DNA of 64,000 nt from Salvia splendens (lineage: Eukaryota; Streptophyta; Magnoliopsida; Lamiales; Lamiaceae). A program made the position numbers and the translations under genes. The stretch is from positions 28,720,293-28,784,292 of the forward strand of contig NC_056047.1 of the NCBI RefSeq assembly GCF_004379255.2. Reading direction: 5' to 3'. Below the pieces are notes generated by a model, which ran no database searches, was not told the DNA's origin, and worked only from the letters and a program-made list of their open reading frames with translations. Positions 1 through 12,785 of the stretch are shown here, one piece after another. Each line of letters opens with the position of its first letter. Within the stretch, counting starts at the first letter, position 1.

Positions 1-306
1 TCACGATAGGTAGCCAAAGCCTATCTAGGTTGTGAAATTCTATTTCTCTTCTACAAAGGACCGACTGCGTCACCTTCTGTGAACGTCGTTCACGACCAGT
101 CTACTATGCAAAAGAATTAGACTTATTTGCTTCTTATACATTTAAATGTTTGAGAAACATCTTATAAATGCATAAGCAAACACCAATGCGATAAAATTAC
201 TTCTTCTCGCCTTGGATTAAAAGTGGATTGTAGAGTTTATTGTATACAAGCAATTCTATCCGTGCAACATGCTCGAAATATGCTTTTCTGTATACCAATC
301 CTAACA
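1..306 (-). repeat. Right-hand end of the 3' LTR of Copia-type element, copy 1
   Basis: The stretch matches the last 306 bases of the complete 3' LTR at 10,897-12,326 and, less closely, the right part of the LTRs ending at 7,947 and 19,968. It ends in CA and is followed by a purine-rich tract (read on the minus strand), as expected beside a 3' LTR. The rest of this LTR lies outside the window. Confidence 0.85.
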
Positions 307-537
307 ATCTCCCAGTTATAATCAAAATCATGCTTTCGAGTATACCCACTGTCAAAACTCTCCCACTTATACTCTAAGCAGGTCTCGAACCATGATACAT
401 CGAACTACCATACTTTTTCACCCCATGTGTAAAACATGTTGCCATATAGGCATTTTGTGAAAAATTCTGCCAGGTTGTTCTCTGATGATATCTTGGAAAC
501 CATAACGTCTTGCTGCGTACTTAATCCTTAATTAATT

Positions 538-765
538 TCATACTTCATCTCTATGTGACTGCTTAGCTTTATCAGATCGTGTTTCTCTCCAGTTAGACAC
601 CTGGCTAGAGTAATCATAACAAAATATAATACTCATAGGAATACTCGGATTCATGGTCAAAGCTATTAGGAAATTACTGAGATGAACAACTACCTTAGCA
701 GTTTCCGAAGAAACTACACTTGTAATTTTCATGATAGAGTCTGTGATGTAATCACTCTCCTTCAC
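538..765 (-). pseudogene. Copia RNase H remnant, copy 1
   Basis: A 75-codon open stretch on the minus strand aligns by eye with the end of Copia RNase H: an ESDYI segment, then a degenerate IFCYDYSSQV in place of the usual FCDN-type motif, then DKAKQSHRDE near the usual SHxxSKH position. The catalytic pattern is eroded and stops flank it on both sides. It lies where RNase H should be, just inside the 3' LTR of a minus-strand element. The identity is inferred from position and partial motif match. Confidence 0.5.
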
Positions 766-1926
766 GACTCAGTTTTCAACTCCTAACGTTAACACATAGT
801 CAGAGGATAACTCGATCATCAATCAATTATAAAATCGAGTCGCTGTAACCTAAAGGACATAACATGGATGTCTGGTAAACTAGAGCATACCGTTTAGTCT
901 TCTTCAAGTACTATAGTATATTCTTTACCCAATCCAATGTCCTTGGCCATGGTTAAAATGATATAATGCTTCTATGCCAACGGCAAAGCTAATATCTAAC
1001 TTAATACACATCATAGCATATATGAGACTTCCAATTATGGAACTTGTCTCATTCTTCTTGATCTCATTCAATGTCGAAAAACACTTGACTAGAGAAAGAA
1101 TAATTCTGTCAAGAAAAAGAAAAACTTTTTCTTGGAATTTTCAATGCTAAAGTGTCTAAGTATTGTGTAGATGTAGGATTCTTTAAGAAAACATACATTC
1201 TTTTTCTAGCAATCTAATGACACAGATGCTTAGAATGTAACTAGATTATGTTAAATCCATCATCCTTAAACTGGGTAGACGACCAGTTTCCTACGCTAGA
1301 TAACCCACTTAGTTGTTTATCAACTTTTATAGATGTCATCATCGTAGAGTACCAAGAATACCAAATATAGTGCACTTTCAACTTTCTTGCCCTGTATTAC
1401 ATAACCATTAAGATGTTCCATGCAGCTGATCTCCTCAAGACTTCTACTTAAAGAAAACTGTCTTGACACATAGTACATACATCCTAATTTATGTAGGCTA
1501 CAATAGACAATATGCAGATCGACTTAGGAAAAAATGGCAGGAGAGAATATAATTGTCTCTGGGTATAACCCTTTGCCATTATTTTAGTCTTTTGAGATCC
1601 ATGCTTACACTTGCAGGTCCACTAGCTCCCACTGACTGAAATAGTCTATGTGTAGTATCGCAAGTCTTGCAAACATTCTTGTCTATTTAAGATTGTTATT
1701 CAGAATCTATCATCTTATCAAGAATGATTATCCGAATAAGTCATTTCGTCCTTGTAGTTACAGGGATTATGTTCAAGTTGATCTAAGACTGAGTCTTAAG
1801 ACTCTTTTAGACCCATGAACTTATTATGTTCGCAAAGAACGCTCCCTCTACGACACGACTCTTACAATCTTAGGTACAAACGTTGATTTTCGTAGTGCAT
1901 AAGTTTCTAATGGTATGACTTCTTGG

Positions 1927-2121
1927 TTAAGATGGAAAATAGATATTCTCATTATCTTGAGAATTGTCATGTTTGTTAGGCTTGTAGTTCTCCTCATAAT
2001 CTTCATCAAAGAATCTAGTATTCGTGTAAACAAACACATATCTTGCCGTGAAGATTATAGAACCTGTACCTTTTCTATCATTTGGGACAACCTTAAAACA
2101 TACCTCAGTACACAACTCCAA
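1927..2121 (-). pseudogene. Copia integrase to RT linker remnant, copy 1
   Basis: A 64-codon minus-strand peptide contains YVFVYTNTRFFDEDYEENYKP. This corresponds to the plant Copia segment between integrase and reverse transcriptase, typically of the form VFVSTNARFLEDDY. The expected order RNase H, RT, linker from left to right on the plus strand is kept, so the element lies on the minus strand. There are stops on either side. Confidence 0.6.
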
Positions 2122-3816
2122 TTACTTGGATACATTTTCCAAAACATGTGTTGGAATAACTCCACACCTTGTGATGTGCTGGACTAGACTTGCATCTAGT
2201 CCACAACTTGCGTGTTGTAGAAAGTACTGATGTTATGGTAGTTTCTTTAAGGTATAACTCATTGTTTCCAACGTATATCCCATCAATGATAAGGTGTTAT
2301 TGAGTAAAACTGTTCACTTATCGAACTTGTCTTCGAGAGACTTCGATATCTTCTTATATGACTATCTCATTCTTTAGAAGAATGCTTGGAGTAGTCAACT
2401 AGGATTTAACTCCCACTACTGATCTTAACTCATTTGCTCGTCTCCTATGGTGTAAACCATTGAGACTTACTAGTCTTTCTATGTTGCATCTCTATAAGTA
2501 TTCTGAATCCCTTGAACCACCAAAGGATTCTAACGTATAGTGCATCAACCAGACTTACTTGACCTTCAAGCTATTTAATAAACAAGTTGTTAAAATCTCG
2601 ATAGTCACTTGAGTTAGACAAAATCAGTTTGAACAATTACTAAGTACTTTCTTGGCCTTATGTTTAAGTACCATCAATACTTTATCATTCATTGTTTAAG
2701 AAGTTGAACTGTCGTGTTAAACTCAATCTTTTTGCAATTATATTGTTTAGATACTATGATTCATAATTTGTTTTCTATGGTACTATGATAGATATTCGAT
2801 CCACATTTCTCAACAATGCACGCATTATCAAATGACATCGAACATCGTTTAATCATTAACAAGTTTAGAAACTGAAACTGAATTCTTTCTAAACTAAACT
2901 GTACCAATAAAACAAAGTCTTATACATCAAAACAAAACAATAAAGTGAGCATAAAAAAATAGCTCCTACTGCAACAACTGCCCAACTGGATCTAGATCTC
3001 TCTTTTAGAAGTTGCATTGTTATCTAAGCTATTATCCTTCTATAGAAGAGGTCAATCCGACTTACAATGCATATTCTTTTTGCCTTTTCACCTAATTTAT
3101 CTTGTCTTTCTTGCTTTCAGCAGACATTGATGACAATTCAGCTCTTCCCTCTTTCCATTGCTAGTCTTTTGTTCGATTGAACTGAGACATAGGAAAGATG
3201 CAGCCTTAATGAATTCGTCAACTATCATGTTATCTTCCTCCAATAGTAATTAAGTGAATATAATGCTTAAGGTTTCCAACTTTTCAGTAACAACCTTCAC
3301 ATAATCACTTCCTATTACATTTGGCGATGAACTGAGTGTAGAAAATATTTGAGTGACTGAATCAGAAGATTCCTCAAAACATTCTATCTCTTGTGGATAT
3401 TACAATAGAATCTGGACAACGTCCTTATTGGATATCTCTTTATCATCAATAAAAACCAAGACTTGTCTCACTACTTAAAAGAAAGTAGTTTGATCTTCTT
3501 CCTCAAAGAACTTTTCAAGTACATGCATAAAATGCATTCTCAAACTTTCTTTGTGGAATTTTGTCGAGGAAATGGAGGACATGAATTGGTTAGTACAAAC
3601 TTTAAGTTTTCAGCAATGAGAATCTTATCCATTTAATATTTCCAGTCTACATAATTTTGGCCATCGAGTTTGATTTCTTTAAGGTTCGCAGATATTATTA
3701 AGAATTTGGCTAAGAAGAAATAAAACTATTTATCACATACTATGCTGAATACATAATCGCAAACAACCACAAAACAATTTATGTATCTCGCAACTGTGAA
3801 AACCAAAATAAGTACG

Positions 3817-4190
3817 CCTCTAGGGAGGTCATACAAATTCGAATTCCAACAATTTCCTGGTCACAATACCGACGAATAGTCCAGAGACCACTAAAGTGGC
3901 ATGGCCGCCAAATATTGTCTAAGCTTTTACCATAAATATTTGCATCTAGGAATTTCGTTTCTGTTTTGATACTCCTTCTAGGGAAGGTCGTACGCCACTA
4001 ACAAAATTCCATAGCTATCTTATAAATATGTTTTAAACATATGAACTTGCAATTTCACAGGATTATGGCTCCCACTAGGGTGGGTCGCGATAATATTAGA
4101 AACATGCTTCTAGTTTAAACAATTTACTATTAAGAAGTTTAATCTTATGAACTTGCTATTTCGTAGGATTATTGCTCCCACTAAGGTGGG
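3817..4190. repeat. Cluster of five short palindromes, copy 1
   Basis: Five related palindromes occur at 3,817-3,828 (CCTCTAGGGAGG), 3,888-3,899 (CCACTAAAGTGG), 3,974-3,987 (CCTTCTAGGGAAGG), 4,071-4,084 (CCCACTAGGGTGGG) and 4,177-4,190 (CCCACTAAGGTGGG). The last two sit in a direct repeat of about 106 bp. The arms vary together so that pairing is kept. The cluster separates pol from the AT-rich leader block. Confidence 0.8.
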
Positions 4191-4329
4191 TCGCGATAAT
4201 ATTAGAAACTGCTTCATAAATAGACCAATTTATGGAGACCATATACAACGCATTGTTGTAATTATCGCTTAGTAATTTTAATCATGGTTTTTGCATAATT
4301 ATCACATAAGTAGATAAGGCAGATAACCT

Positions 4330-5740
4330 ACTTAAAATAGATTAACACCAAATAAACAGATAAATCCATTTAATTCACGGTGATTAATCATTGGATAATT
4401 ATTTAAATTATTTAATAAATCTAGAAAGATTTAATTAAATAATTAATTGCTTATCTTATCCAAAATAGGAATCTCGGATTTGATAAGATTTATCTGGATA
4501 ATGACTATCCAAATTAATTTAGGATTTATCTAGATAGAGTGGAATCTATCTAAATCATCTTAGGATTATTCTAGATTTTACAGGGATAAAATCAAATCCT
4601 AAAATTCAAGATAAGACTGAACTTGGATTATCATTATCTAAATCATACTAGGATATTTTCAAGATAGAAACAAATCTATCCAAATCCATAAGATAAAGAT
4701 AAAATCAAATCACTCCAAGATTTAAGAAAATCTTAGATTATTTAGAATAAGAAACTAGAATATATCATATCTATTAGGATTTATTCTGGATAAAATTAAT
4801 TTTATCAAAATCCAATTAGATAAGGATTATCTTGTATTATCTTTATCCAAATTTATCTAAGATATTTTCTAAATAGAAATAAATCTATTTATATCCATAA
4901 AATTAGGATAAACCAGAATTAATATTAATTAATTCAACTAGGATTTAACTAGGTAGAACTAAATCTATCTTAAATCCAAAAGATAATTACAATACTGGAT
5001 TAACAATTATCTAAATCTTCTAAGATATATTCTAGAGAGATATAAATCTATCAATATCTATAAGAAAGAGATACATTTAATTATCTAAATCTACTAGGAT
5101 ATTTTCTAAATAGAATTAATTCTATAAATATCCACAAGATAAAGATAAACATAGGTTTTAATTATCCAAATCTACTAAGATAAATTATAGATAGATATAG
5201 ATCTATCAATATCTACAAGATATGGATAAACTTAATTAATATTTATCTTAGTCAATCAAGGATTCAACAAGATAGAATGAAATCTATCTAAATCCATATG
5301 ACAGAAATACATTTAATTATTCATCCAAATTTATCTAGGATTTCTCTAGATATAATTAAATATATCTAAATCCATAAAATAAGGATAAAATCCAATGTAA
5401 TTAATTATTTATCTAGGCTAGCTAGGATTTATTCTCATAGAATTAAATCTAAATAAATCCATAAGAAAAAATAAAATAAGATTAATTATTATCCTAATTT
5501 ATCTAGAATTTGTCTAGATAGAATTTAATCTATCCAAATTCATAAAATAAAGATAAATATTCAATTAATCCATTATTTAATCAAAATTAAATTGTAGATA
5601 ATCCAACTAAAGATAGATTCAAAACTTATTCTAATTATATCTTGAATTTATCCAAAATTAGTTCCTAGGTTTTAGGAAACATAACTAATTTTGAAATTTT
5701 CTCCAAATTAGTTTCTAGGATTGGGGAAACCCTAACTAAT
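4330..5740. repeat. AT-rich degenerate repeat block inside Copia element, copy 1
   Basis: About 1.4 kb is made of variants of phrases such as AGGATTTATCTAGATAGA, AAATCTATCCAAATCC and ATAAGATAAAGATAAA, repeated at irregular intervals of roughly 60-100 bp. No coding potential is visible. It lies between the GC-rich leader and the gag remnants, where an element's untranslated leader would be. Confidence 0.75.
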
Positions 5741-6250
5741 TTGGAAAGCTTTCAACGCAGCCCCACGAGCTTGGAACCGCCTCGGGCTCCCACTCAATCC
5801 ATGGCCGCTGCCTCGTTTCCGGCAGCTCGCATTCACGTCTCGATTCTGGGAACTTCCCGCAAAGGGCTCCCACTCGTCTCATGAGCTCGCCAAGCTTGAC
5901 GCCTCCGACGCTGCTGCGTCGACGTCGCTCCTCCGGAGCTGCTGCCACTGCGTTACTGCCGCCGTTCACGCCTGTAGCCTCAGCTGCCCGCGGACTCGCC
6001 CGGCGTCCTCTCCGTCGCACGAAGGCATCGGCGCTGCTGGATTTCAGTTGTTGTCCGCACTGCCTTCGCCAAGCGACCATCGGCGCTGCTGTACAGAACA
6101 GCCCAGCCCGAAGCCTCAAACACTGCTGCGTCGACGTCGCTCCACCGGACCTCTGCCGTTGCACACCGGCGCTGTTTCGCTGCTACTGGGACATCATCGA
6201 TGCTTCGCAGCGATGCAATTCCCGAATTTCGGACGAGGAATATATATATT
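5741..6250 (-). other. GC-rich leader block with 142-codon open frame, copy 1
   Basis: This ~500-bp GC-rich island stands out sharply from the AT-rich surroundings. It has open frames on both strands (minus 5,736-6,164, 142 codons; plus 5,881-6,288, 135 codons) that look like by-products of GC richness: they are rich in Arg, Ala and Ser and match no family I recognise. A module containing CTGCTGCGTCGACGTCGCTC appears twice, near 5,910 and 6,125, which suggests internal duplication. It lies between the primer-binding site and the AT-rich block, so it is part of the element's leader. Translation is unproven. Confidence 0.45.
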
Positions 6251-6467
6251 CACGTAAGGCAAAACGATCACACAATTCAAACTATTGAATTAAACAAACC
6301 GAATGAATCTTATGTGTATCACCGCAATTTGAGATTAAAACAATCATATTTCAGTCGTTCTACTTCATGTTATAGAACAAATAAAACGACAAATATGCCA
6401 CGAAACTCATGCGATCAAGCAATTCACATAACATGAAATTAATCCACATAATCAGAGCCAAAAATTG

Positions 6468-6479
6468 GCTCTGATACCA
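6468..6479 (-). promoter_or_regulatory. Primer-binding site (initiator tRNA-Met), copy 1
   Basis: On the minus strand the sequence reads TGGTATCAGAGC, the standard plant Copia primer-binding site complementary to initiator tRNA-Met. It lies two bases inside the LTR that starts at 6,482. This fixes the orientation of the element as minus. Confidence 0.92.
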
Positions 6480-6481
6480 AT

Positions 6482-7947
6482 TGCTGGGGTTTGGAGCCCT
6501 TTGCACAGCGGAAGTTATGCATTCACAAACAAATCATAATTACAGATCTATTTGACCGATTATGGGATCAATTAACTACATGTTAAACACAGAATTACAT
6601 CCAAGAACGCACATAATTCATGTAAAAGGAATTAAAACCTAAAACATGAATTTCTACGGTTTAGAATTACCGATCTGATTCTCCAAAGAATCGTCGATTG
6701 CTTGCACCTTCTCCACGTGATGTTCTTCGTATTCAACCACGAACCTTCTAATCTGTATCCCGAACTCAGAATCTGACCTTTGGGTGGGCAAAGCTTATCA
6801 GAATAAAAAAGGGCTTGATTAGAAAGAAGACAGAATATCAGTTTTCTCAAAAACTGATTTTTCGTCCACTCCCAGAGGGCAGCACGAAAATTATGAGGTT
6901 TTTTTCACGCTAAATCACCTTTCTAATCTCCTTTTATATTGAGTTATAATGGGCCAGATTAGGGATCCATGGGGGTTGGACTTGGGCCAAACCTGTTGGG
7001 CTTTTACTAATTAAATTGAGCCCCAATTTAATACAAGTCCAATAGAATATTATTATCATCCACTATAGTATAATAATATTGACTGCCCGTCCAATCCTAA
7101 ATTACCAGTAATTCGGGCTTTACCTCTTTAATTTATTATTTCCCGTGTTTAAGATATAAATATCCATTAATTAATTTAAGTCTGCTATTTGACTTTAATT
7201 AATTAATATCTTTTTCCAAGAGTTGTCTAGTTCAAAATCTTTATTTATTATTCTGGAATAAATTCCAACCGGCCGGGTTTCTGAATAATAAAACCTTTTT
7301 CGAACACCTCTTGAGGATATTATCAAACTGGACTCACCCAGCACACGATTCATTGAAATAACAATACTAGCACCTCTAGACGTAGATCACCACTACCCAA
7401 GATATCAAGATTCTTGGATTGCAAAAAATCTGCACCATTTGATAAATCAAAGTAGTGCATAATCAATATCGTATGCTCAATGTTATGTCAACAATGATTA
7501 AGAAATAACAATCACCGAGACCTCGTCTTTCAGTAAATAGCAAGAAAGACTTATCTCAACTGTTAGATCCTTCAGTGCTATACCACACCAGTGTCGTTTA
7601 TTTCCTAAGTAAGGAAACATGCGGACTGACACTGCAACCTTTCACGATAGGTAGCCAAAGCCTATCTAGGTTGTGAAATTCTATTTCTCTTCTACGAAGG
7701 ACCGACTGCGTCACATTCTGTGAACGTCGTTCACGACCAGTCTACTATGCAGAAGAATTAGACTTATTTGCTTCTTATACATTTAAATGTTTGAGAAACA
7801 TCTTATAAATGCATAAGCAAACACCAATGCGATAAAATTACTTCTTCTCGCCTTGGGTTAAAAGTGGATTGTAGAGTTTATTGTATACCAGCAATTCTAT
7901 CCGTGCAACATGCTCGAAATATGCTTTTCAGTATACCAATCTTAACA
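6482..7947 (-). repeat. 5' LTR of Copia-type element, copy 1
   Basis: The 1,466-bp LTR reads TG...CA, borders the primer-binding site at its left end and is followed on the right by TAGGG (7,948-7,952), the same TSD seen at 19,969-19,973. It matches 18,502-19,968 except for a one-base difference near 7,610 (run of G) and perhaps a few substitutions. Confidence 0.9.
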
Positions 7948-8192
7948 TAGGGATCAATTCCTATCATTGAAGAAGAAGCAGATCAAGAACCTCAGTATGG
8001 TAATGTTTTAAACATTCAATCTCATGTTGATGAGATAATCCAAACTCAACCTCAACAACCTCAAGCAAGACTCTTGTCAACAGTACCACATATTTTATGA
8101 AGTAGTTCTTTCATTTAGATTTAGAAAGAATGCTATTGATGGTTGTTGAAGCGAACGCAGGATTGTTGTTTTTGATGATGTGTGTGTGTATA
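7948..8192 (+). pseudogene. Fragment of host Copia pol after the insertion, copy 1
   Basis: The plus strand reads IPIIEEEADQEPQYGNV and continues open to about 8,100. This resembles the acidic integrase-RT linker of Tork/Tnt1-like Copia elements. The same bases occur at 19,969-20,212, after the right LTR of the second copy. Identity with the copy-2 flank ends at 8,192, where sequence characteristic of the start of the next 12-kb unit begins. Confidence 0.6.
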
Positions 8193-8203
8193 AGAACCTG
8201 GGT

Positions 8204-8761
8204 TATCACTCTTCAACTTCAAATCCATGGTAGTAAGCCACTTTACCTTAAAATCTATTGATGGGTCAGCTCCTCCGTCGGCAGTGCTGCTTCTCCAACC
8301 GGTAAGTTTTCCTCCTCCCCTTAAAATTCATTCGGTTTCGAGTTTGAATTGAAAAATCTTGAGTTGATTTGGTTTCAAACATACTTTTTTAGAATAAAGA
8401 TTGAAGCTTTTACAATTGATGTGTTACTCAAAAAGATTTCAGCCATGCTCTACTAAATTCATGAGTGAACTATTGAATTTGTGGGAATATGCCATGGAAA
8501 TAGACACGAAGAGAAATCAGAATTTAGAGGACTATACCTTTTGTTTCTAAGGAGGGAACTTCAAACTGCAGGAAGAAAACTTGATGAAACCTACGACTCC
8601 CTCTCTATCTATTTCTTTGGGATTTGAGAGAATGATTTAAATTATGGAATCGGTGGAATATATATCTCCATAGGAAAAGATTTGACTAATTATATTCCTC
8701 TTTTTCAGGGGGGTGGAGAGATTTGAGATAACTACCATGGATTTGAAGTTGAAGAGTGATA
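8204..8761. mobile_element. Possible foldback element with exact 31-bp terminal inverted repeats
   Basis: The 31 bases at 8,204-8,234 are the exact reverse complement of 8,731-8,761 (core TTCAACTTCAAATCCATGG). The 496 bp between them hold no long frame and include a splice-donor-like GGTAAGTTTT near 8,301. A second 12-bp match (GTAAGCCACTTT near 8,233 against its complement near 8,810) lies just outside. No clear TSD is visible, so this may be a MITE or an inverted duplication. Confidence 0.5.
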
Positions 8762-8999
8762 GATATTCTTGGACTGAAATTAAAATCAAGAGGACTGATT
8801 TTGGGCTCAAAGTGGCTTACAAATTAACTAAATAAAAGATTAGGCTTTGAAAGAATGAAAAAGATCCTAGCCCAATTCAATTATAAAAACTCCAGCACAT
8901 TCCATCAAACATCGAAAAGAATTGAAGGCAAAATTTTCGGCTACACAAACGACGTCCTTTCATGAACAAATAATAAGGTAGAAAAAGTCAGGTGTTACA

Positions 9000-10896
9000 T
9001 TGCCACTTACAAGTTCATATTAATGTCCAAAGACTTGATATGAATGTTGTGCCAATACCTCGATATGTTACCTTCCTATTTGAATTTTATTTGTGAGCAT
9101 GAGAATATTTCGGTTTTGTTCTATGTTCAGTCATGTCTGCTTCTGCAGTTTCTTCTAATATAAAATGAAAATGCTTGAATCGTGTAAGTCTAATGATCAT
9201 TAAGTATAGCATCCTAGAATCCTTTCGAGGCATTACATCTAAGAATATTACTATGGTCAGTGAATACTTTGCCAAAATTAAGGAACGTTTTGCGAAAAAC
9301 GATAAGACTGAGACAAGCGTGCTTGATCTCAATAAAGTATAAGGGAAAATGCAACATAAGGGAGCACATTGTGATATGTGTCACGTTTCTTCACTTAAGC
9401 TTGAAGTCAAAAGACTTACTTGTGCATTTGGTGTTGCACTACTGGTCAGTACCTCAAGAGATAAATTAAAGGGCATTAAGTAAAAGTCTATTGAGAATGC
9501 TGCTATGGATAAGAGATTATCATAAAAGAAACAACATAAGGATATGGTAGTTGTTTCCTTTTGTGGTAAACATGGATATAAAAAAGAAGAATTGTAAATA
9601 TCACGCATGGCGTGCAAATGAAGTTACAATTCTTGCTTCGGTCTGTTCTGAAGTTAATTTGGTTTTAGTCCCTAATGATACTTAGTGGGTAGATTCTGGT
9701 GCTACTGTTCACATAAGGTTATCAATGCAAGGCTGTCTGAGCTGTCGAAAGTCAATTGATGGTGAAAGTTACATTTATGTGGGACATGAAATATCAGTGG
9801 AAGTAGAGTCTATTGGGCATTGTAGATTGTTATTAAAGACTGAAACTATTCTGGTTTTGAAGAATACTTATTGTACTCTCTTTTAGATAGAATTTTGTTA
9901 CTATTTTTGCTTTCGACAAATTTAGTTTCTCTTGTTCATTCAGAAATAATAAGTTTCTTCTTTCAAATAATTCTAGTACTATGGGCACTGTTTCCTTAAA
10001 TGTCGATGACAATATTTACATGCTTAATTATGTTACTTTATACTCTGAAGCTTTACATGTTGAATCAAAAGGACTAGGTAAAAATTAAATAATGAAAATC
10101 CGGCAATTTATGGCACAAGTATTTAGGTTATATCTCAAAATTAAGAATTGAGAGACTTGTGTCCAATAATATATTGAATACCTGATCTTTTATATGTTGA
10201 TTCGTGTGTTCAATGTACCAAAGAAAGCAGACCAAACAAAAGAAATTAGGTGCCAATAGAGCTATATACGTTTTAAAAGTGATATATACGTATGTTTGTG
10301 GTCCATTCCCTTCAGCTTCTTGGAATGGTCAACAATACTTTATATCATTCATAGACGACTTATCTTATTATGGGCATCTATAATGAAAAGTCTGAGGCTC
10401 TAGACATGTTCAAAATATTCAGGGTTGTTATTAAGATCCAACTCAACTAAGGCATTAAGAAAGTCAAATCTGGCTGTGGTAGCGAATACTACGATAGAAA
10501 TGACTCCTCAGGTGAACAATGTCAAAGATCTTTTTTCCTCTATATGGAAGAGTGTGAGATCGTCCCTTAGTACACCAAGTCGGGATCTCCTAGCATGAGT
10601 GGTGTAGATGAAAGACAAAATAGAACTCTTAAAGATATGTGAAGGACTCTATGATTTCTCATTCTTCCTCGATTTGGGGAGAGGCATTAAAGTCTGTAGC
10701 GTATATTCTCACTTTGGTCATCCAGAAGAATTTAGGGGTTTTCAAATTTTATCATCCCACAAAAGGAACTAAATTTGGACAGAAACTGCGGTATTCTTGA
10801 GGATGTTGAGTTTGGGGGGACGAATGTAATAAGAGATATTACTTTTGAGGAGGAGTTGAATTATACACCTAATACTGCATCTGACAATGTTTAGGG
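9000..10896 (+). pseudogene. Decayed Copia (Tork/Tnt1-like) gag, protease and integrase
   Basis: Plus-strand translation in shifting frames gives a gag segment (NTLPKLRNVLRKTIRLRQAC), then the protease motif WVDSGATVHI near 9,690, then integrase pieces (SWNGQQYFISFIDD-like text near 10,320; SGSPSMSGVDERQNRTLK near 10,580-10,640). The last bases before 10,897 read EDVEFGGTNVIRDITFEEEL, part of the acidic linker that resumes after the inserted element at 19,974. There are many stops and frameshifts. No 5' LTR or primer-binding site is present, so the element is truncated at its 5' end, somewhere near 8,900-9,000. Confidence 0.75.
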
Positions 10897-12326
10897 TGCT
10901 GGGGTTTGGAGCCCCTTGCACAGCGGAAGTTATGCATTCACAAACAAATCATAATTACAGATCTATTTGACCGATTATGGGATCAATTAACTACATGTTA
11001 AACACAGAATTGCATCCAAGAATGCACATAATTCATGTAAAAGGAATTAAAACCTAAAACATGAATTTCTACGGTTTAGAATTACCGATCTGCTTCTCCA
11101 AAGAATCGTCGATTGCTTGCACCTTCTCCACGTGATGTTCTTCGTACTCAACCACGAACCTTCTAATTTGTATCCCAAACTCAGAATCTGACCTTTGGGT
11201 GGGCAAAGCTTATCAGAATAAAAAAGGGCTTGATTAGAAAGAAGACAGAATATCAGTTTTCTCAAAAACTGATTTTTCGTCCACTCCCAGAGGGGAGCAC
11301 GAAAATTATGAATTTTTTTTTCACGCTAAATCTCCTTTCTAATCTCCTTTTATATTGAGTTATAATGGGCCAGATTAGGGATCCATGGGAGTTGGACTTA
11401 GGCCAAACCTGTTGGGCTTTTACTAATTAAATTGAGCCCCAATTTAATACAAGTCCAATAGAATATTATTATCATCCACTATAGTATAATAATATTGACT
11501 GCCCGTCCAATCCTAAATTACGAGTAATCCGGGCTTTACCTCTTTAATTTATTATTTCTCGTGTTTAAGATATAAATATCCATTAATTAATTCCAAGAGT
11601 TTTCTAGTTCAAAATCTTTATTTATTATTCTGGAATAAATTCCAACCGGCCGGGTTTCTGAATAATAAAACCTTTTTCGAACACCTCTTGAGGATAGTTA
11701 TCAAACTGGACTCACCCAGCACACGATTCATTGCAATAACAATACTAGCACCTCTAGACGTAGATCACCACTACCCAAGATATCAGGATTCTTGGATTGC
11801 AAAAAATCCGCACCATTTGATAAATCAAAGTAGTGCATAATCAATATCGTATGCTCAATGTTATGTCAACAATGATTAAGAAATAACAATCACCGAGACC
11901 TCGTCTTTCAGTAAATAGCAAGAAAGACTTATCTCAACTATTAGATCCTTCAGTGCTATACCACACCAGTGTCGTTTATTTCCTAAGGTAAGGAAACATG
12001 CGGACTGACACTGCAACCTTTCACGATAGGTAGCCAAAGCCTATCTAGGTTGTGAAATTCTATTTCTCTTCTACAAAGGACCGACTGCGTCACCTTCTGT
12101 GAACGTCGTTCACGACCAGTCTACTATGCAAAAGAATTAGACTTATTTGCTTCTTATACATTTAAATGTTTGAGAAACATCTTATAAATGCATAAGCAAA
12201 CACCAATGCGATAAAATTACTTCTTCTCGCCTTGGATTAAAAGTGGATTGTAGAGTTTATTGTATACAAGCAATTCTATCCGTGCAACATGCTCGAAATA
12301 TGCTTTTCTGTATACCTATCCTAACA
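10897..12326 (-). repeat. 3' LTR of Copia-type element, copy 2
   Basis: The LTR is 1,430 bp, starts TGCTGGGG and ends CTAACA on the plus strand. Compared with the 5' LTR it lacks about 37 bp within the TTAATTAATT region near 11,590. On the inner side a purine-rich ACTGGGAGAT (read on the minus strand) acts as polypurine tract. Confidence 0.92.
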
Positions 12327-12557
12327 ATCTCCCAGTTATAATCAAAATCATGCTTTCGAGTATACCCACTGTCAAAACTCTCCCACTTATACTCTAAGCA
12401 GGTCTCGAACCATGATACATCGAACTACCATACTTTTTCACCCCATGTGTAAAACATGTTGCCATATAGGCATTTTGTGAAAAATTCTGCCAGGTTGTTC
12501 TCTGATGATATCTTGGAAACCATAACGTCTTGCTGCGTACTTAATCCTTAATTAATT

Positions 12558-12785
12558 TCATACTTCATCTCTATGTGACTGCTTAGCTTTATCAGATCGT
12601 GTTTCTCTCCAGTTAGACACCTGGCTAGAGTAATCATAACAAAATATAATACTCATAGGAATACTCGGATTCATGGTCAAAGCTATTAGGAAATTACTGA
12701 GATGAACAACTACCTTAGCAGTTTCCGAAGAAACTACACTTGTAATTTTCATGATAGAGTCTGTGATGTAATCACTCTCCTTCAC
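12558..12785 (-). pseudogene. Copia RNase H remnant, copy 2
   Basis: Same 75-codon peptide as at 538-765 in the upstream copy, with no difference in its translation. The usual FCDN-type motif is degenerate and the frame is closed on both sides. Assignment rests on position beside the 3' LTR and partial motif match. Confidence 0.5.

Larger units (their letters stand above)
307..6481 (-). mobile_element. Internal region of degenerate minus-strand Copia-type element, copy 1
   Basis: The region lies between the LTR piece at 1-306 and the LTR at 6,482-7,947. It differs from 12,327-18,501 at only a handful of positions. Reading right to left it holds a primer-binding site, a GC-rich leader, a 1.4-kb AT-rich repetitive block, a cluster of short hairpins and then decayed gag-pol. 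No long open frame survives. Fragments of integrase-RT linker and RNase H are recognisable only as short interrupted peptides, so the element cannot encode its own proteins. Confidence 0.8.
1..8192. repeat. Upstream copy of a 12,020-bp tandem segment (truncated by window)
   Basis: Bases 1-8,192 correspond to 12,021-20,212 at a constant offset of 12,020 (12,021 after a one-base indel near 7,610). By eye I found about seven differences in 8.2 kb, for example near 316, 1,238, 2,695, 3,702, 3,755 and 6,360. The first 3.8 kb of this unit lie left of the window. Confidence 0.9.

Noticed and set aside
5881..6288. Plus-strand 135-codon frame in the GC-rich leader
   Set aside because: It opposes the element's strand and shows only compositional bias (Arg, Ser, Pro, Ala).
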